Shown in pieces: positions 58,993 to 64,000 of a stretch of 64,000 nt of DNA (position 1 is the first letter of the stretch; every line of letters begins with the position of its first letter). Source of the DNA: Zanthoxylum bungeanum (lineage: Eukaryota; Streptophyta; Magnoliopsida; Sapindales; Rutaceae); assembly GCA_019454045.1 (NCBI GenBank), contig SKCR01029079.1:124001-188000 (forward strand). Reading direction: 5' to 3'. The notes beneath the pieces were generated by a model, which did no database searches, had not been told where the DNA came from, and saw only the letters and a list, made by a program, of their open reading frames with translations. The translations under genes and the position numbers were made by a program.

Positions 58993-59700
58993 TTACTCTG
59001 TTTGTTCTTCTCCATTTGAACTGTGGTGCGTTGACTCCCCAAAGACCACTGTGGTTGGCATTGTTTGCATGAATAAATCATTTAGCAGACATGCAACGTA
59101 TGGCTCGTCATTTTTAGCCACAATGGCCGAATCTTCTCCTTCATTCAGAACTCTGGTCGGCTCGTAATTTCCTTCGTATATGAAATACTCGGTCGAATTC
59201 GTCTCTGCATCGAAAGGCTTGTTGTCGGTGTGTATAATTTCAACCTCACATTTCCGGTTCCAAAAAACTAGGCATTGATGAAGAGATGAAGGGATACATT
59301 GGCTACCATGTATCCAATCTAGTCCCAAAAGCATATTATAGGTAGTTGGCCCATCTATAGCGAAGAACATCACTGTTTTCGTAGTACTCCTTACTTGCAA
59401 GTCTAATGGAAGGACCCCCTTGGCCGTTGTCACCCCTCCATTAAAACTCGTTAACACCACTTCCGTAGGGATGAGGTCTTCCTCTGACTTCGCTAGACGT
59501 TCTAGCATCCTATAACGGTATTGCACTGATGGCTACTCTATTGTCAATCAGTACTTTGGTGATGGGTTCCCATTGATTTTTGCTTTTACATACAGTGGCC
59601 GTAAATGCTTGGTCATCTGCGGTGGTGGTTTTGAGAATATCACATTCCCTGATAGGCCTATTTTCTCACTCTCACCGTTGGTCCGAGGTACTTATCCTCA
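58993..59700 (-). pseudogene. Tat protease region
   Basis: The active site region near 59560 reads VLIDNRVAISA on the minus strand, where the usual Asp-Thr/Ser/Gly-Gly is altered. The downstream part (59526-58993) has NGGVTTAKGVLPLDLQV and YNMLLGLDWIHGSQCIPSSLHQC, a segment shared by Tat proteases. Confidence 0.8.
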
Positions 59701-62413
59701 TGTTTCCCATCTAGAAAGTGGCAATGTGACTGGTGCATTGTGGGAAACATTATTGACGGTCAGTTTTCGCTTTTCCACCCTGGTGACGGTCCATTTTATC
59801 TTTGGCGTCCCATATAGGACGAGGAATGGAGATCGTCCCAAATCTTCTCCTAACGTCCCGACCACAGGGTTGTCGGCTTCATATAACTCTTTAAGAAGCC
59901 GATTATGTGATATTCCCTTCTCATCGCTTCGGTCCTAGTGTTTATTTCTTCTTTAATGTCAATCATTTCCTCATCTAAAGCTTCTTATCCGTTATCGAAA
60001 GCGCTGTAAATTCTGTCTCATCACCTTCATAGACATCTTCTATTGTTCCAGCTTTCCCACTGTTGTCCCCCTTGAATTTCCCGGGCAACACGTAATGGTT
60101 GGCCACGGCTGGTGGCATACTGCCGAACTGAATGACGATAGGGGGTTCTTCATCGTTTATTTCATCCCATTTTCGCTTGTCAAACTTGGTGCATTCCTTG
60201 CAGCTCGTGATTGTCTCTTTTTGCTATCTTTTTCCTTGTTACTTACCTCTGGTTTCTCTGTGGTACGAGGACTACGGCATGTGGTGGCCTTTACCTCACC
60301 TTTTTGGCACATCATACGGCCATAATTTCTCTGGTGTCTCCTCAACTGCGTCCACGTCATTTCGTCCACATGAGGATAGTTCCTGCCTAGACGTTTTCCC
60401 GAATACGGCCTTCGGTACGAATGCCATATGTTGGGCCGATGAATTTTCGGCTTAAACGTCTTCACATTTTGGACGATGTTTGAATTCTCGCCATAGAACC
60501 TAAGTGCAAAGGTCCGTGGCTGCCATGCTTCTGGCTCTTTCTTTATGGGCTTTTCACAAGTGTCTTCCAACTCTCTCATCCATTCTATATTGTTCTTTCA
60601 CTGTACACAAAGGTTTTCCTGATCCTTTCGTTCTTAAGGTGCTTTAATCCTTTCTAGAGCACTTGGACGACGACCATCATGTCCTTCATCTAGGACCACA
60701 TTAAATTTTGGGAAATTCAATTGGGTAAGATCCGGGTTGATCGTGCTTAACTCCACTGGCTTTGGAAATGGGTTGTCGTCCGTTGCCATCTTTTTTTCGA
60801 ACATTATTCGTCCAGACTCTATGGCATCATGTAAAATATTTCGAAAAATAAGACAGTTATTAGTTGAATGGGACCACGTATTATTCCACTTACAATATTT
60901 TTTACCGCCGATTTGTTCGGCGCTTGGCAACGTATGGCGATCGCTCAAGCTAATCTGTTTGTCCTTATATAACTGATCGAATATGGCATCGAATTTTGTG
61001 CTATCAAAAGATAAGTCTCTACTTTTTTATCATTTTTTTCATTGGCTAAGGGTTTGGCTCACGACTTACAAACATACGGCTTCGCTTTAACCAATTCAGC
61101 CAAACACAAGTCGGCCGTTTTGATGTCCATTTCGCCTACTTCAAAATCGATGTTCCGGTAATATGTCCATTTGCTGGAATTTTTTGTTTTCTCTTCCTCC
61201 TTTAGTAATCATTCATAACGCACCACGCTAGTGATGAGTTGGGGGAGGTCCCAAAATTCACGATCTTGAAATTTCTTTTTAGGTCGAAATTAAGGCAGCT
61301 TTAATCGATTCTCACGAATTCTTTTTCTGGTAAAGGCATGTAACACCGGCCTTGAGCCACTTTAAATCTCTATAAGAATGTCCCGGACTATTCTCCTGGT
61401 AACTGTCTTAAGTTTGCCAAATCAGCCAAGGCCACTTCAGATTCGGCCTTGTAGAATTGTGCATGGAATAGCTGTTCCATTTATGGCCAACTTTCCACTG
61501 AATTGGGCGGTAGACTGACATACCAGGAGAAAGCCATTCCTAACAGTAAGCCGTGAAATAGCCTCAACTTATGGAGATCAGTAACTTCTCCACATTGAAG
61601 GGTAAATTGCCTATGTGTTCCATGGTAGAAACTTCCCCGGACCACATAAACAGAGAAAAATCTGGTATTTTATAGTTTGTAGGCCATGGATATGCCACAT
61701 CGATCCAATCGGGATATGGCTTACGATACCTCGGCCGAATTGGCCGTACTCCTAGACCGAATTGATTTTAGAGGATTTCGGTCATTTGTTCCCTTAACAT
61801 GTCATTCCCATTAAATGGCATTGCTATGGGTGGCGGTTGTGGCCCTCTCACAAGTGGGACATAATCATGATTCTGTCCCTGAGAAACCTGGATGCCTTGG
61901 GCAACACCACTTCGTGTTGTGCCATATTTGGCCATTAGTGTAGATTTGGCCCTAAATGTAGGCAACTGCCCCCAGGACTTATTCCTCCACTGGAAGCCGT
62001 AGGGATATTGACTCCTATGAGAGGAACACTACTCGGACCAGCCTCCTGACTGCTCGGGGCATGGAGAAGCGTAGTCCACGACAGTGTTGTCCCGCCGTTT
62101 ACACATTTGGTCATTAATTCATTTAATGAACTTAGGTGTCTGGCTATATTTTCATAATATGAATTGCTAGTCGAGACAAATTTATCTATAACATGAGTAT
62201 TTGCAGCCTAACCTGTTCGACAATGTCCTGTGTGAATTCACCGAACAACACGTGGATCACATTAGGGCTGAGCTCTCACATAGGTTCGTATCGACTAGCG
62301 TCTACCAGACCCTCGAAATGACCCACTACGGCTGGAACGTGGGGCTGGTTGGTTTGCTCCAGTCCTCGTTCCTCCGTACTTGAGCGAGTTTGAGTGTTTC
62401 TTTTCGGAGGCAT
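59701..62413 (-). pseudogene. Tat gag
   Basis: It begins with MPPKRNTQTRSSTEERG (ATG at 62413) just inside the primer site. The core contains a YPDWIDVAYPWPTNYKIPDF-like segment near 61700-61630. The zinc-binding segment KKYCKWNNTWSHSTNNC lies at about 60900. Further along is LTQLNFPKFNVVLDE, then a basic linker (60579-60157). Many stops interrupt it. Gag assembles the particle around element RNA. Confidence 0.82.
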
Positions 62414-62439
62414 CTCCACTGCTTACACCAATTCTCCCA

Positions 62440-62457
62440 CTGTGGTCGCCAAAAAAC
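62440..62457 (-). promoter_or_regulatory. Tat primer-binding site
   Basis: On the minus strand, GTTTTTTGGCGACCACAG follows the LTR end (LTR ending ..AAACA). Tat and related elements have a TTTGGCGACCAC-like site here. The matching tRNA was not determined. Confidence 0.65.
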
Positions 62458-62655
62458 TGTTTGCTCGATTTTATACGCGGAGAAAGAGAAATGTGTAAGG
62501 TTCAAACCTTCTGAGATAAAGTCCCAACTTGGGGTGTTTGATTAAGTGAATAAGCCTCCTAGGGGCGCAAGCACACAAATTACAGTCCTAAAAGTTATAA
62601 ACTACGAAATAAAAAAAAAATGCTCTTTTGAGTCTTCATTTATCAGGGCTTTCTC
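62458..62655 (-). repeat. Tat 5' LTR, interrupted
   Basis: It starts TGTTTGCTCGATTTTATACG on the plus strand, matching 47682 onwards, and stops after GGGCTTTCTC at the insertion of another LTR. The rest lies outside the window. Confidence 0.9.
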
Positions 62656-64000
62656 TGTTGGACAGTTATGACCCATAGCGTCACTATTTGTACAGATCAT
62701 GGTGTTGTAGTACAATTAACTATGTGACAAAGGAGATTGCTTCTCTTATCATTTGTGATTAGATCACCTAGATGTATAATGATAGGAGGTCCATATGATT
62801 GTTCATGGATTGAGATGATATGAGACAGTATCAGTCCACGAAGGATTAATTATTAAATATCCATAGTCAGAGTATTATCGAGATTGGACATCGATAAATG
62901 CGTAAAAGACTAGTATTACACTTGTGAGCGTTGTGAGGACACAATAGCATAGTTCTCATATATTTGGGTATTGGATACTCATGCAAGTGTAATATGAGGT
63001 TGTGTTTTACCGATATTACGGAAAACAGCTTCGCTCTGGATAGACCCCTTCGAAATTCCATTGGTAGTATGACTATGTGTCTTTGGAAGTCCGAAATCAG
63101 GGTAGGTGTATTTGGTCTTAACCTGAGACTTGCACCGCTAATACTTGCGACAATCAATATACTTTGGTTTTGGTCTTCCAGGGCTTTAACTGATTTTGTG
63201 TACGCCTCTTCTGGGTATATCAAGAATCGTAGTGTATTGGGTGTGATGTCAAGACGGAAGTATCACTCCAGTCATAATGGAGATGATGTCACGTAGGATA
63301 CGGTACTGGTGCTCTTAAATGCTGCAACTATCGGGATATTATGACTAGGCCATGTATATCCGATTATAGAGACTAGTTACCAGACATCCGACATGTGCTT
63401 CGTACGGGGCAGACATAATTCCAGCCTCAGGCCTAGCACGTGACACCGATACTGGATCGACATACACGATACCACGTACACTACGCCTGATATAGATCGT
63501 TTATTCCTGTAAGCTTGTTTCTGGAGAATTGGGTAGGCATGGCGCTTTGCTAGAGGCCAACCTTATCTTGTAAATCGGTAAAACGTAGTACTAGGTACGT
63601 ACGTGTTCGGATAGTCCGACAATCGAATTTACTGCCAACATATCCGGGGATCTCATAGGTCCCTTCCCGAAGATTCACCGATGACGTATGACTCGCACTT
63701 TATTAATCTGAGATTAATTAGATGAGAGAGAAAATTAATCTGGGATTAATTACGGAGATATTTTATCTGGGATAAAATATCATTTAAAGAGAGAGAAAGA
63801 TTAATTTGGAATTAATCGATAAATTAATATATTCGATATATTAACGAATTGGATTTCGACGCGGAATTAAAATTAGATTTTAATTTAGAATTAATTTAGA
63901 ATTAATTTAGAATTAATTCGTTAGCGACGTGAATAGTAATTATGCTATGCATGATTTTTTATTAAATTATATTTAATTACGTCGCGACGGAAAATTTGTT
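62656..64000 (-). mobile_element. LTR of hairpin-array family, copy 4 (reverse orientation)
   Basis: It begins TGTTGGACAGTTATGACCC on the plus strand, the complement of the family's LTR end, and runs at least 1345 bp to the window edge, matching copies 1-3 in reverse. It interrupts the Tat 5' LTR after GGGCTTTCTC. Its other end and any internal region lie outside the window. Confidence 0.9.
63702..63929. repeat. Array of short inverted repeats with 3-base spacers, copy 4
   Basis: Seen in reverse: ATTAATC/TGA/GATTAAT at 63702, AATTAATC/TGG/GATTAATT, GATATTTTATC/TGG/GATAAAATATC, GATTAATT/TGG/AATTAATC, TTAATATAT/TCG/ATATATTAA, a degenerate CGAAT/TGG/ATTTCG and GAATTAAAAT/TAG/ATTTTAATTT. A local triplication of TAGAATTAATT extends the last part. 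Confidence 0.88.

Larger units (their letters stand above)
47682..62655 (-). mobile_element. Tat-lineage Ty3/Gypsy element with antisense gene, interrupted
   Basis: This large minus-strand element (about 15 kb including a 2.6-kb Copia insertion) has LTRs at 47682-48185 and from 62458. On the minus strand: primer site, gag, protease, reverse transcriptase, RNase H, a second RNase H of the archaeal type, integrase, then a long 3' region. Two RNase H domains in tandem mark the Tat lineage of plants (Tat, Ogre, Retand). The 3' region carries plus-strand (antisense) coding sequence. Several stops and frameshifts disable pol. The right LTR is interrupted at 62656, so the age of the element cannot be estimated here. 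Confidence 0.93.

Noticed and set aside
62964..63296. Overlapping open frames on both strands in the right-end LTR
   Set aside because: They lie in an LTR that has no coding capacity in the other three copies.

Overview
The window is nuclear DNA from a flowering plant, most likely a eudicot. It holds few host genes and many transposons. The host genes have short exons with GT-AG (occasionally GC-AG) introns and belong to plant families: a complete cofactor-independent phosphoglycerate mutase gene (nine coding exons, 555 codons plus stop), a single-exon OVATE-family regulator, a broken lipid-droplet-associated hydrolase-like gene, and fragments of an XB3-type ankyrin/RING ubiquitin ligase. I cannot name the species.

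Left third (1-24.5 kb): a nest of insertions. A degraded endogenous caulimovirid (pararetrovirus) copy runs from about 3.5 to 16.4 kb. It is interrupted by a chromovirus-type Ty3/Gypsy element (4127-11274, 5-bp duplication GCTTG), whose integrase is itself split by a 1.5-kb solo LTR (4976-6484, duplication GTCGC). A 1.87-kb solo LTR (13451-15318, duplication AATAA) also interrupts it. The viral copy ends next to a truncated Ty1/Copia element. A second, nearly complete Copia element (18438-24542, duplication CCAAC) sits in what looks like an intron of the XB3-like fragment.

Middle (24.9-47.6 kb): the XB3-like fragment (minus strand) abuts the truncated hydrolase gene (plus strand) at about 24980. 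The OVATE gene follows, flanked by fold-back sequences. Next come a decayed Copia LTR and gag fragment, two adjacent LTRs of the 1.87-kb family, and the phosphoglycerate mutase gene on the minus strand with a TATA box and a G-box. A 315-bp tandem duplication lies upstream of it.

Right third (47.7-64 kb): a large minus-strand Tat-lineage Gypsy element with two RNase H domains. Between pol and its 3' LTR it carries an antisense, plus-strand gene-like region with a plant-mobile-domain-like protein and its own TATA box. A Copia 3' end with a 2.4-kb LTR has inserted into this antisense region. The right LTR is cut by a fourth copy of the 1.87-kb LTR family, which runs off the window.

The most unusual structure is inside that LTR family. 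All four copies carry a run of seven to eleven different short inverted repeats (arms of about 6-11 bp), and nearly all have a spacer of exactly 3 bases (CCA, CTA, CGA and similar). I know of no description of it.
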